The notes under the pieces are model-generated. The model did no database searches. It was not told the origin of the DNA and saw only the letters and a program-made list of their open reading frames with translations. A stretch of 64,000 bases of DNA from Ischnura elegans. Taxonomy: Eukaryota > Arthropoda > Insecta > Odonata > Coenagrionidae. The DNA lies in contig NC_060250.1 in NCBI RefSeq assembly GCF_921293095.1, positions 112,850,629-112,914,628 of the forward strand. The letters run 5' to 3'. Below are positions 63,801 through 64,000 of this stretch, in pieces. The position numbers were made by a program, and so were the translations under genes. Numbering within the stretch: the first letter of the stretch is position 1; each line of letters opens with the position of its first letter.

Positions 63801-64000
63801 AACATATCACTGTGGGCAGAGACTTACTTGATGCAGGAGCACTGAGTTTTCCGAGTTGGGTCCACCAAGCTCCAGTGCCCTGGTTCCTGTGCCACAGAAC
63901 TTCTCTCGCCACATTCCGACGATGGGCCGGTGGAAGATGAGGAGGGAGGAGTGGGGTGCCCAGCAGGAGTGCCACTACCAGCAGTCGATGGAACAGCAGG
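6758..64000 (-). CDS. MED13: MED13 / skuld, Mediator CDK8-module subunit 13 (22 exons, N-terminus beyond window)
   Basis: MED13 links the CDK8/CycC/MED12 kinase module to core Mediator in the nucleus and so controls RNA polymerase II engagement. Exons in transcript order: 64000-63828, 60530-60198, 55994-55723, 54920-54757, 53333-53008, 43269-43038, 42922-42806, 40580-40326, 39115-38702, 38287-38100, 32438-30982, 25001-24778, 24625-24461, 23175-22902, 21333-21077, 20256-20065, 18264-17939, 17468-17326, 16388-16111, 13503-13228, 7996-7710, 6890-6758. All introns are GT..AG and phases match throughout, giving 2161 codons plus TGA. Diagnostic matches to vertebrate MED13/MED13L include [93 protein letters not shown] and EGYNALSWL. 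Human MED13 is about 2170 residues; this protein would be about 2500 because of longer low-complexity linkers. The start codon and promoter are outside the window. Identity is certain; exact borders are from reading, not from transcripts. Confidence 0.96.
6891..7709. other. MED13 intron, nothing else seen
   Basis: AT-rich intron with GT..AG borders. No repeat, element or RNA gene was recognised in it. Confidence 0.7.
7710..7996 (-). CDS. MED13: MED13 exon ([15 protein letters not shown])
   Basis: The acceptor is ttgtcttcag|AAC and the donor is GATGTTTTACG|gtaggt. It encodes [49 protein letters not shown] and [14 protein letters not shown]. It matches vertebrate [48 protein letters not shown]. 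Confidence 0.97.
7997..9134. other. MED13 intron part, nothing else seen
   Basis: First part of the 5.2-kb intron between 13228 and 7996, before the first transposon-like insertion. It is AT-rich with no recognisable feature. Confidence 0.6.
9135..10614. mobile_element. piggyBac-like MITE (TTAA target), split by a Tigger-like element
   Basis: TTAA at 9131-9134 is followed by CACGTTGTGTATGGATG. The other end reads CGGTACGCAACGTG followed by TTAA at 10615-10618. The inverted ends and the TTAA duplication are the piggyBac-superfamily signature. Without the inserted 1.15-kb element the MITE is about 330 bp, and it has no coding capacity. Confidence 0.7.
9397..10543. mobile_element. pogo/Tigger-like element, 1.15 kb, nested in the piggyBac-like MITE
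   Basis: It has TA at 9395-9396 and 10544-10545. The ends are CAGCATACTCCCGATTATCC and the complementary GGATAATTGGGAGTCTGCTG. TA target and CAG ends are typical of pogo/Tigger elements. The interior holds short open frames (for example 9623-9892 and 9859-10182 on plus) without a transposase match I can recognise, so it looks non-autonomous or decayed. Confidence 0.75.
10790..12836. mobile_element. Harbinger-like non-autonomous element, 2.05 kb, TTA target duplication
   Basis: It has TTA at 10787-10789 and 12837-12839. The ends are AGGCCACTTTACACAGTG and a right end whose complement reads AGGCCGCATTACATAG. The 3-bp TTA duplication with AGGCC ends fits the PIF/Harbinger pattern. Subterminal sites include four copies of the 10-bp palindrome CATTCGAATG (10814, 12735, 12747, 12791). 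The right half carries two ~430-440-bp direct repeats. No transposase was recognised. Confidence 0.65.
11841..12742. repeat. Two ~430-440-bp direct repeats, 461-bp period, inside the Harbinger-like element
   Basis: Unit 1 is about 11841-12268 and unit 2 about 12302-12742. Both contain aaacagagattttgtcatta, gagaaaaatgacgtttt, ttactatgcttccaaagtt and aaaattccgaggtgg in the same order and spacing. They have diverged by point changes and small indels. Confidence 0.85.
13228..13503 (-). CDS. MED13: MED13 exon (acidic [10 protein letters not shown] loop, SP-rich)
   Basis: The exon is 92 codons, phase 0, with acceptor tttttgcag|TCC and donor GGGAGG|gtaagt. It encodes [40 protein letters not shown], then [19 protein letters not shown]. 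It corresponds to the vertebrate acidic D-x-x-D-I-x-x-I-L loop followed by the ASPTGSPxHSPGS repeats. Confidence 0.94.
13662..14429 (-). mobile_element. Deleted mariner-like element with transposase relic
   Basis: Inverted ends are CGAGGACAGTTTTTTTCC (13662, after TA) and a right end whose complement reads TGAGGACGGTTTCTTTTTC (14429, before TA). Both ends also carry the CCTCCGG motif. On the minus strand 14142-13894 encodes [20 protein letters not shown], then WDIFDHPP and [18 protein letters not shown]. This matches the mariner motif H-D-N-A-x-x-H..HPPYSPDLxPxDYHLF with missing residues. At about 770 bp it lacks much of the usual 1.3 kb and is inactive. Confidence 0.85.
14541..15301. mobile_element. 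Truncated Tigger-like element, copy of the 21.6-kb family
   Basis: From gacaccttttacttgacttt to aaagtcagggactgcctg (then TA) it is colinear with 21627-22518. Shared blocks include ggctttagtacgt, gctcttttggaac and gaggaagtttca. The left inverted end is not found, so the copy is deleted at that side. Confidence 0.8.
16111..16388 (-). CDS. MED13: MED13 exon ([20 protein letters not shown])
   Basis: The acceptor is cattgcag|GT and the donor is ACTCAG|gtgagt. It encodes [31 protein letters not shown], a divergent stretch ([14 protein letters not shown]), and [20 protein letters not shown]. It aligns with vertebrate [20 protein letters not shown] and [18 protein letters not shown]. Confidence 0.97.
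16389..17325. other. MED13 intron, nothing else seen
   Basis: AT-rich intron with no recognisable element or RNA. Confidence 0.6.
17326..17468 (-). CDS. MED13: MED13 exon ([23 protein letters not shown])
   Basis: The acceptor is tattacag|G and the donor is TTAAAAG|gtgaga. It encodes [20 protein letters not shown], then [20 protein letters not shown]. It is almost identical to vertebrate RRSKVSARKIGLQKLWEW..PWRVVIGRLGRLGHGELK. The upstream codon for the joining Arg is split 2+1. Confidence 0.97.
17469..17938. other. MED13 intron, nothing else seen
   Basis: Short AT-rich intron with no recognisable feature besides its splice sites. Confidence 0.7.
17939..18264 (-). CDS. MED13: MED13 exon (PIWI-like; [16 protein letters not shown])
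   Basis: The acceptor is ttcattccag|GAG and the donor is CCAACAG|gtgagt. It encodes [20 protein letters not shown], a Gly/Ser/Met insertion ([11 protein letters not shown]..), then [20 protein letters not shown] and [12 protein letters not shown]. This is the core of the PIWI-like domain. The Gly/Ser insertion replaces the short Gly-Glu-rich loop present in vertebrates at this point. Confidence 0.97.
18265..20064. other. MED13 intron, nothing else seen
   Basis: 1.8-kb AT-rich intron. Short open frames at 18932-19183 (plus) and 19389-19589 (minus) have no recognisable product and are taken as chance. Confidence 0.6.
20065..20256 (-). CDS. MED13: MED13 exon (SLTGFGPAA)
   Basis: The exon is 64 codons, phase 0, with acceptor taattccag|ATC and donor AAGGAT|gtaagc. 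It encodes [28 protein letters not shown], and [20 protein letters not shown]. These align with vertebrate LKSMAFSVYCQCRRPL and [15 protein letters not shown]. Confidence 0.96.
20257..21076. other. MED13 intron, nothing else seen
   Basis: AT-rich intron. The open frames at 20655-21059 and 20864-21376 partly shadow the neighbouring exon and show no independent homology. Confidence 0.6.
21077..21333 (-). CDS. MED13: MED13 exon ([12 protein letters not shown])
   Basis: The acceptor is tatttgcag|AA and the donor is GTGCAG|gtgagt. After [16 protein letters not shown] and an acidic patch it encodes [35 protein letters not shown] and ITVQ. These match vertebrate PPAVVIYMVDPFTY..LSLMRCYTEML..F-x-LQ. 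Confidence 0.95.
21562..22518. mobile_element. Tigger-like MITE, 957 bp, complete ends
   Basis: It is flanked by TA (21560-21561 and 22519-22520). The ends are CAGGCGGTCCTCGACTTTCG and CGAAAGTCGGGGACCGCCTG. The motif cgactttcgtac is reiterated inside both ends, as in many Tigger elements. No transposase is recognisable. Confidence 0.88.
22590..22725 (-). mobile_element. tRNA-derived SINE (A and B boxes present)
   Basis: On the minus strand the segment opens CCTCGGTGGTGGCGGGGTAA (A-box-like, about 22712-22696). It then reads CTTGCCTGCCAAACAAGAGG and the B-box-like GGTTCTAGTCC (22671-22661), spaced as in tRNA. A tRNA-unrelated tail follows (GCCTGGGTAGGTTGCC.., ending in AT-rich sequence). It lies in sense with MED13. 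The 3' limit is approximate. Confidence 0.7.
22902..23175 (-). CDS. MED13: MED13 exon ([15 protein letters not shown] and disordered linker)
   Basis: The acceptor is attttacag|GTG and the donor is CCTGCAG|gtaatg. It encodes [20 protein letters not shown], matching vertebrate [20 protein letters not shown], then a Ser/Pro/Ala linker ending PKPEPA. A second open frame over the same bases reads as Ser/Pro-rich text but does not fit the phases. Confidence 0.95.
23363..23666. mobile_element. piggyBac-like MITE (CCCTTTTAGTGCC ends)
   Basis: TTAA at 23359-23362 precedes CCCTTTTAGTGCC. The other end is GGCACTGAAAGGG followed by TTAC, a one-base change from TTAA. Near the left end the motif ggccgatctatcggcc occurs twice (about 23380 and 23424). 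Confidence 0.7.
24138..24411. mobile_element. Diverged relative of the 23.4-kb piggyBac-like MITE
   Basis: TTAA at 24134-24137 precedes CCTTTTAAGTGCGGCGGGCC. The right end is GCACTCAGAGGG followed by TTAG. It shares the gggccgat.tatc.gc motif and overall length with the 23.4-kb copy but is more diverged. Confidence 0.6.
24461..24625 (-). CDS. MED13: MED13 exon ([16 protein letters not shown])
   Basis: The exon is exactly 55 codons, phase 0 at both ends, with acceptor gctttcag|GTC and donor GCTCAA|gtaagt. It encodes [20 protein letters not shown], then [20 protein letters not shown] and MLKLYAQ. It matches the vertebrate segment from CRLGQHKPICKVLRDG to KLYAQ. Confidence 0.96.
24778..25001 (-). 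CDS. MED13: MED13 exon ([13 protein letters not shown])
   Basis: The acceptor is cttttttag|GT and the donor is TATGAG|gtcagt. It encodes the conserved [20 protein letters not shown], then [20 protein letters not shown] and [10 protein letters not shown]. It is nearly colinear with vertebrate [46 protein letters not shown]. Confidence 0.96.
25002..25294. other. MED13 intron part, nothing else seen
   Basis: AT-rich intron sequence next to the Tigger-like element; no feature recognised. Confidence 0.6.
25295..27361 (-). mobile_element. pogo/Tigger-like element, 2.07 kb, with transposase relic
   Basis: It is flanked by TA. The ends are CAGTAAAACCTCTCTTAAAC and TTAAGGTGAGGTTTTACTG. On the minus strand 26358-26098 encodes [20 protein letters not shown], then [20 protein letters not shown] and AKRHYRRIL. 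This matches the end of the Tigger/pogo DDE domain (L-D-N-C-x-x-H..LPPNTTSxLQPLDQGVI..). Further downstream relics lie at 26131-25738. The frame is broken by stops, so the gene is dead. Confidence 0.88.
25738..26358 (-). pseudogene. Tigger/pogo transposase C-terminal half, decayed
   Basis: Three open pieces on the minus strand (26358-26098, 26131-25949, 25956-25738) lie end to end in different frames. The first carries the [16 protein letters not shown] motif near the last acidic residue of the DDE triad. The others, such as [11 protein letters not shown], resemble the I-x-N-C-F-x-K-A-G-F segment that follows in these transposases. The first piece has Arg where Asn normally follows Asp in the LDNC motif. 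Confidence 0.75.
27362..28635. other. MED13 intron part, nothing else seen
   Basis: AT-rich intron between the Tigger-like element and the non-LTR retrotransposon tail; nothing recognised. Confidence 0.6.
28636..29643 (+). mobile_element. 5'-truncated non-LTR retrotransposon (Jockey/CR1-like tail of reverse transcriptase)
   Basis: The plus strand starts inside the RT palm (IKLFKEI, the segment after YADD) and reads [26 protein letters not shown], then [21 protein letters not shown] second piece from 29130 reads [20 protein letters not shown] and TRSHPL. Length, order and motifs are those of the C-terminal RT of Jockey/CR1-type elements. The 3' end is a (TAAA)n-like tail at 29606-29642. It is antisense to MED13 and broken by a frameshift near 28990 and stops. 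Confidence 0.85.
29644..30318. other. MED13 intron part, nothing else seen
   Basis: AT-rich sequence between the retrotransposon tail and the small hAT-like MITE; nothing recognised. Confidence 0.55.
30319..30605. mobile_element. Possible hAT-like MITE, ~290 bp
   Basis: The left end is TAGAGATGGGTAGAATAG; the right end's complement is TAGGAATGGGATGTTCGAA. The flanks share catcttaa / gatctttaa, which may be a decayed 8-bp duplication. The interior repeats tcgaat-type motifs (aatatcgaatacgaatac). Ends and duplication are imperfect, so the class is tentative. Confidence 0.45.
30982..32438 (-). CDS. MED13: MED13 exon (linker, MID-type domain, start of PIWI-type half)
   Basis: This is the largest exon, 485 codons plus split codons, with acceptor ctaaaacag-type tttag|G and donor GGGAGAG|gtaagt. 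The first ~120 codons are Gly/Pro/Ser linker. Around in-window residue 955 begins [19 protein letters not shown], then [54 protein letters not shown] and [15 protein letters not shown]. These match the vertebrate MED13 MID-like region in order. A Ser/Gly insertion (about 31805-31890) sits between VYL and the CSCGFSAV motif. Frame and phases agree on both sides. Confidence 0.95.
32439..32944. other. MED13 intron part, nothing else seen
   Basis: Intron sequence between the large exon and the Tigger-like insertion; nothing recognised. Confidence 0.6.
32945..36765. mobile_element. Tigger-like element (CAGTAGAATCCTGATTTAA family), interrupted by a second element
   Basis: It is flanked by TA. The left end is CAGTAGAATCCTGATTTAAG; the right end's complement is CAGTCGGATCCGGATTTAAG. 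The motif actaaatgcgga is reiterated at both ends. It is colinear with 47578-49639 except for the 1.73-kb insertion at 33432-35162. Net length is about 2.09 kb. I recognise no transposase in the shared interior. Confidence 0.88.
33432..35162 (-). mobile_element. Nested Tigger-like element (CACCCATGTCTCGTATAG ends) with transposase relic
   Basis: Perfect ends CACCCATGTCTCGTATAGCG and CGCTATACGAGACATGGGTG lie between TA (33430-33431) and TA (35163-35164). Minus strand 34604-34341 encodes [22 protein letters not shown] text (actual [19 protein letters not shown]) and [14 protein letters not shown]. That is the CENP-B-type helix-turn-helix at the start of Tigger transposases (E-x-G-E-R-Q-x-D-I-A). 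Downstream pieces at 34203-33752 look like a decayed remainder. Confidence 0.88.
36766..38099. other. MED13 intron part, nothing else seen
   Basis: AT-rich sequence between the nested elements and the next exon; nothing recognised. Confidence 0.6.
38100..38287 (-). CDS. MED13: MED13 exon ([16 protein letters not shown])
   Basis: The acceptor is tttcctcag|GAC and the donor is CTCAATGG|gtaagt. It encodes [25 protein letters not shown] and [11 protein letters not shown]. These align with vertebrate FSYVYKPE.., MFAPLKTLPSQ.. and IYRQSW/LFRPSW. This conserved block precedes the long PTPRTP-type linker in vertebrates; here the linker is short. Confidence 0.94.
38288..38701. other. MED13 intron, nothing else seen
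   Basis: Short AT-rich intron with no recognisable feature. Confidence 0.7.
38702..39115 (-). CDS. MED13: MED13 exon (PTPP motifs)
   Basis: The exon is 138 codons, phase 0, with acceptor gcccttag|CTG and donor GTGGAG|gtatgt. An in-frame TAG lies just upstream of the exon, which fixes this acceptor. It opens [12 protein letters not shown], then carries Ser/Ala/Thr-rich text, and the conserved [16 protein letters not shown] that matches vertebrate M-(F/Y)-PTPPSLEQH. It ends [13 protein letters not shown], parallel to the vertebrate (K/E)VDEGxxSPKPxEI segment. Confidence 0.93.
39116..39853. other. MED13 intron part, nothing else seen
   Basis: AT-rich sequence upstream of the inverted-repeat insertion; nothing recognised. 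Confidence 0.6.
39866..40080. mobile_element. Inverted-repeat insertion with 12-bp target duplication (retroelement-like)
   Basis: Two 91-bp arms (39866-39956 and 39960-40050) are reverse complements around a 3-base centre, followed by a 30-bp single-copy tail to 40080. The insertion is flanked by attgcatatcaa at 39854-39865 and 40081-40092, a clean 12-bp duplication. The arms contain ctgaggatgatcagc and gcagatcgaaacgtcg, text I associate with terminal repeats of Penelope-like and related retroelements. That association is from memory and not verified. Confidence 0.75.
40326..40580 (-). CDS. MED13: MED13 exon (Gln/Gly/Pro linker; [12 protein letters not shown])
   Basis: The exon is 85 codons, phase 0 at both ends, with acceptor cattgcag|GAA and donor GAAGCT|gtgagt. 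It starts [13 protein letters not shown] with a Gln run and ends [19 protein letters not shown]. The last part matches the vertebrate SYTDLDNLFNSDEDE/LHDLDNIFDNSDDDE motif closely. Confidence 0.92.
40581..42805. other. MED13 intron, nothing else seen
   Basis: 2.2-kb AT-rich intron. I see no transposon ends, hairpins or coding matches in it. Confidence 0.6.
42806..42922 (-). CDS. MED13: MED13 exon (39 codons, DPYEFDDD)
   Basis: This short exon is exactly 39 codons, phase 0 at both ends, with acceptor ttttcag|ATG and donor GTTAAG|gtatga. It encodes [21 protein letters not shown] and ends FKRFDSVK. The DPYxFxDxD piece corresponds to the vertebrate DPYAFVEGD/DPYTFEDGD segment, so the ATG here is internal and not a start. 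Confidence 0.9.
43038..43269 (-). CDS. MED13: MED13 exon (NHPVKRF motif, KQEIKQEP)
   Basis: The acceptor is gccctcag|G and the donor is GAACCA|gtaagt. It encodes [14 protein letters not shown], an Asn/Ser-rich stretch, and the charged end [10 protein letters not shown], which resembles a SUMO-type psi-K-x-E site. It continues directly into MDVDGS in the next exon. A 9.7-kb transposon-filled intron separates it from the upstream exon. Confidence 0.9.
43463..46714 (-). mobile_element. Tigger-like element, 3.25 kb, with decayed transposase end
   Basis: It is flanked by TA. The ends are CAGTAAACTCTTGATTTTAC and GTATAATCGAGAGTTTACTG, with cttcgtaaaatcga reiterated inside both ends. On the minus strand around 45670-45380 the frame reads [20 protein letters not shown], then after a stop [10 protein letters not shown], and [20 protein letters not shown]. 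This resembles the acidic tail and final helix of Tigger transposases. It also holds a G17-type homopolymer near 44963-44981 and a 119-bp imperfect hairpin at 45825-45943. Confidence 0.82.
45825..45943. repeat. 119-bp imperfect hairpin inside the 43.5-kb Tigger-like element
   Basis: Arm 45825-45880 (agtacgtctttgaaccgtgt..) pairs with 45888-45943 (..acacggttcagagacgtact) around a 7-base loop. Roughly ten of 56 positions mismatch. No function is evident. Confidence 0.85.
47491..50875. mobile_element. Tigger-like element (CAGTGGAACTTGGTTAGTAC), middle of the nest
   Basis: It is flanked by TA. The ends are CAGTGGAACTTGGTTAGTAC and GTACTAACCAAGTTCCACTG, with cgtactaaccaggaaa reiterated. It is interrupted by 47578-49639. 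Net length is about 1.3 kb. The 49851-50117 open frame has no recognisable match. Confidence 0.88.
47578..49639. mobile_element. Tigger-like element, second copy of the 32.9-kb family, innermost of the nest
   Basis: The left end is CAGTAGAATCCTGATTTAAG; the right end's complement is CAGTCTGATCCGGATTTAAC. It is flanked by TA (47576-47577, 49640-49641). It is 2062 bp and colinear with 32945-36765 minus the nested 1.73-kb insertion, whose target site is empty here (ggtaggtactcaaaa near 48045). Confidence 0.88.
52187..53007. other. MED13 intron part, nothing else seen
   Basis: AT-rich intron sequence between the duplicated segment and the next exon upstream; nothing recognised. Confidence 0.6.
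53008..53333 (-). CDS. MED13: MED13 exon (linker ending in the [10 protein letters not shown] motif)
   Basis: The acceptor is cttttgcag|GTG and the donor is GCTTG|gtgcgt. It starts [10 protein letters not shown], passes through Ser/Pro/Val-rich text, and ends with the ordered-looking [18 protein letters not shown] and [14 protein letters not shown]. The last segment corresponds to a short conserved region before the NHPVKR motif. It ends with two bases of the Trp codon. Confidence 0.88.
53334..54756. other. MED13 intron with an unexplained higher-GC patch and a short hairpin
   Basis: About 53480-53890 is richer in GC than the surroundings but has no coding or repeat match I can name. A small inverted pair (ccactcacttg near 53674 and caagtgagtgg near 53839) lies within it. 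A 23-bp-stem hairpin follows at 54550-54604. Confidence 0.5.
54550..54604. repeat. Near-perfect hairpin, 23-bp stem, 9-base loop
   Basis: Arm 54550-54572 (aaaggatcgtagcacttttc..) pairs with 54582-54604 (gtggaaaagtgctacgatct..) with one mismatch. The stem runs into an A-rich left flank and a T-rich right flank. Confidence 0.9.
54757..54920 (-). CDS. MED13: MED13 exon (linker)
   Basis: The acceptor is cattgcag|AT and the donor is AATCAG|gtaaga. It encodes [16 protein letters not shown], then [14 protein letters not shown] and KSVSSVSNQ. Several SP/TP dipeptides are present, as expected for the phospho-regulated linker of MED13. Both phases agree with the neighbouring exons. Confidence 0.85.
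54921..55722. other. MED13 intron, nothing else seen
   Basis: AT-rich intron with no recognisable feature. The plus-strand open frame 55070-55342 has no known match. Confidence 0.6.
55723..55994 (-). CDS. MED13: MED13 exon (Ser/Pro low-complexity linker)
   Basis: The acceptor is ttccgcag|G and the donor is CCACCTG|gtgagt. It encodes PPPLTSSTG, Thr/Ser-rich text, a run of about twelve Ser (trinucleotide GAx on the plus strand), and a Pro/Ala/Ser region ending SVAPP. No folded domain is visible; vertebrate MED13 is disordered and Pro/Ser-rich at this point. It is assigned by frame continuity with both neighbours. Confidence 0.85.
55995..60197. other. MED13 intron, nothing else seen
   Basis: 4.2-kb AT-rich intron. 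I saw no inverted-end elements, SINE boxes or coding matches. Open frames such as 56780-57163 (minus, hydrophobic) look like chance products of T-rich sequence. Confidence 0.55.
60198..60530 (-). CDS. MED13: MED13 exon (Cys motif continuation and basic/Ser linker)
   Basis: The acceptor ctttcag is at 60531-60537 and the donor CCGAG|gtttgt is at 60197. The frame reads [16 protein letters not shown], a Ser run, then KGEKVERM and MVPFHRRSP, which parallels the vertebrate K-x-E-K..R-P-L-x-P-F-H-H-R segment. Two other frames stay open across this GC-rich exon, but only this one fits both splice phases and the homology. The gttt donor is weaker than most in the gene. Confidence 0.88.
60531..63827. 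other. MED13 intron, nothing else seen
   Basis: 3.3-kb AT-rich intron with no recognised element. It is free of the Tigger-type insertions that fill the introns further along the gene. Confidence 0.55.
63828..64000 (-). CDS. MED13: MED13 exon (first in window, partial)
   Basis: The exon is cut by the window edge and runs to the donor CATCAA|gtaagt. It encodes a Pro/Ser/Gly-rich stretch with HPTPPSSSS, then [16 protein letters not shown]. The latter matches the conserved vertebrate segment of the form W-x-F-V-x-x-T-x-R-T-x-C-S-C that precedes a basic linker. It ends with two bases (AA) of a Lys codon completed by the next exon. Confidence 0.9.

Noticed and set aside
1..64000. CRISPR arrays, bacterial operons, rRNA
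   Set aside because: No regularly spaced short repeats and no prokaryotic gene organisation; the window is eukaryotic.

Overview
The window is a piece of an arthropod (most likely insect) nuclear genome. The evidence is one long intron-split gene on the minus strand, AT-rich introns with GT..AG borders, and introns loaded with DNA transposon remnants of the pogo/Tigger, mariner, Harbinger and piggyBac types, plus a tRNA-derived SINE and a 5'-truncated non-LTR retrotransposon. No bacterial gene, CRISPR array, rRNA or free-standing tRNA gene was seen. The species cannot be named from the sequence alone.

The gene is MED13 (Drosophila skuld, skd), the large subunit of the CDK8 kinase module of Mediator. 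I could chain 22 exons from the window edge at 64000 down to a stop codon at 6758-6760. Every junction is GT..AG and every junction keeps frame. The exons sum to 6486 nt: 2161 codons plus stop. The N-terminal part (about 300-400 residues by comparison with human MED13) and the promoter lie beyond 64000. The order along the protein is: Ser/Pro-rich linker with the Cys motif (63.8-60.2 kb), low-complexity linker (56-53 kb), conserved NHPVKRF and KQEP segments (43 kb), the PTPP-containing linker (40.5-38 kb), and the Argonaute-like MID/PIWI half (32.4-6.8 kb).

The introns hold the rest. Ten insertions have pogo/Tigger-like architecture (TA target, inverted ends mostly starting CAG, reiterated subterminal motifs). 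They lie at 9.4, 14.5, 21.6, 25.3, 32.9 with 33.4 nested inside it, 43.5, and a three-deep nest at 47.0/47.5/47.6 kb. Other insertions are a deleted mariner (13.7 kb), a 2-kb Harbinger-like element (10.8 kb), piggyBac-like MITEs (9.1, 23.4, 24.1 kb), a possible hAT-like MITE (30.3 kb), a SINE (22.6 kb), a non-LTR retrotransposon tail (28.6-29.6 kb), and a near-perfect 185-bp inverted repeat with a 12-bp target duplication (39.9 kb).

The observation I rate highest is at the 3' end of the gene. After the TGA that aligns with the conserved C-terminus of MED13, the same frame stays open for 64 more codons to a TAG at 6563. It is Pro-rich and then strongly acidic, and the TGA is followed by C. This is a candidate stop-codon readthrough extension. 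The second is the 39.9-kb palindrome, whose arms carry hammerhead-ribozyme-like core motifs.
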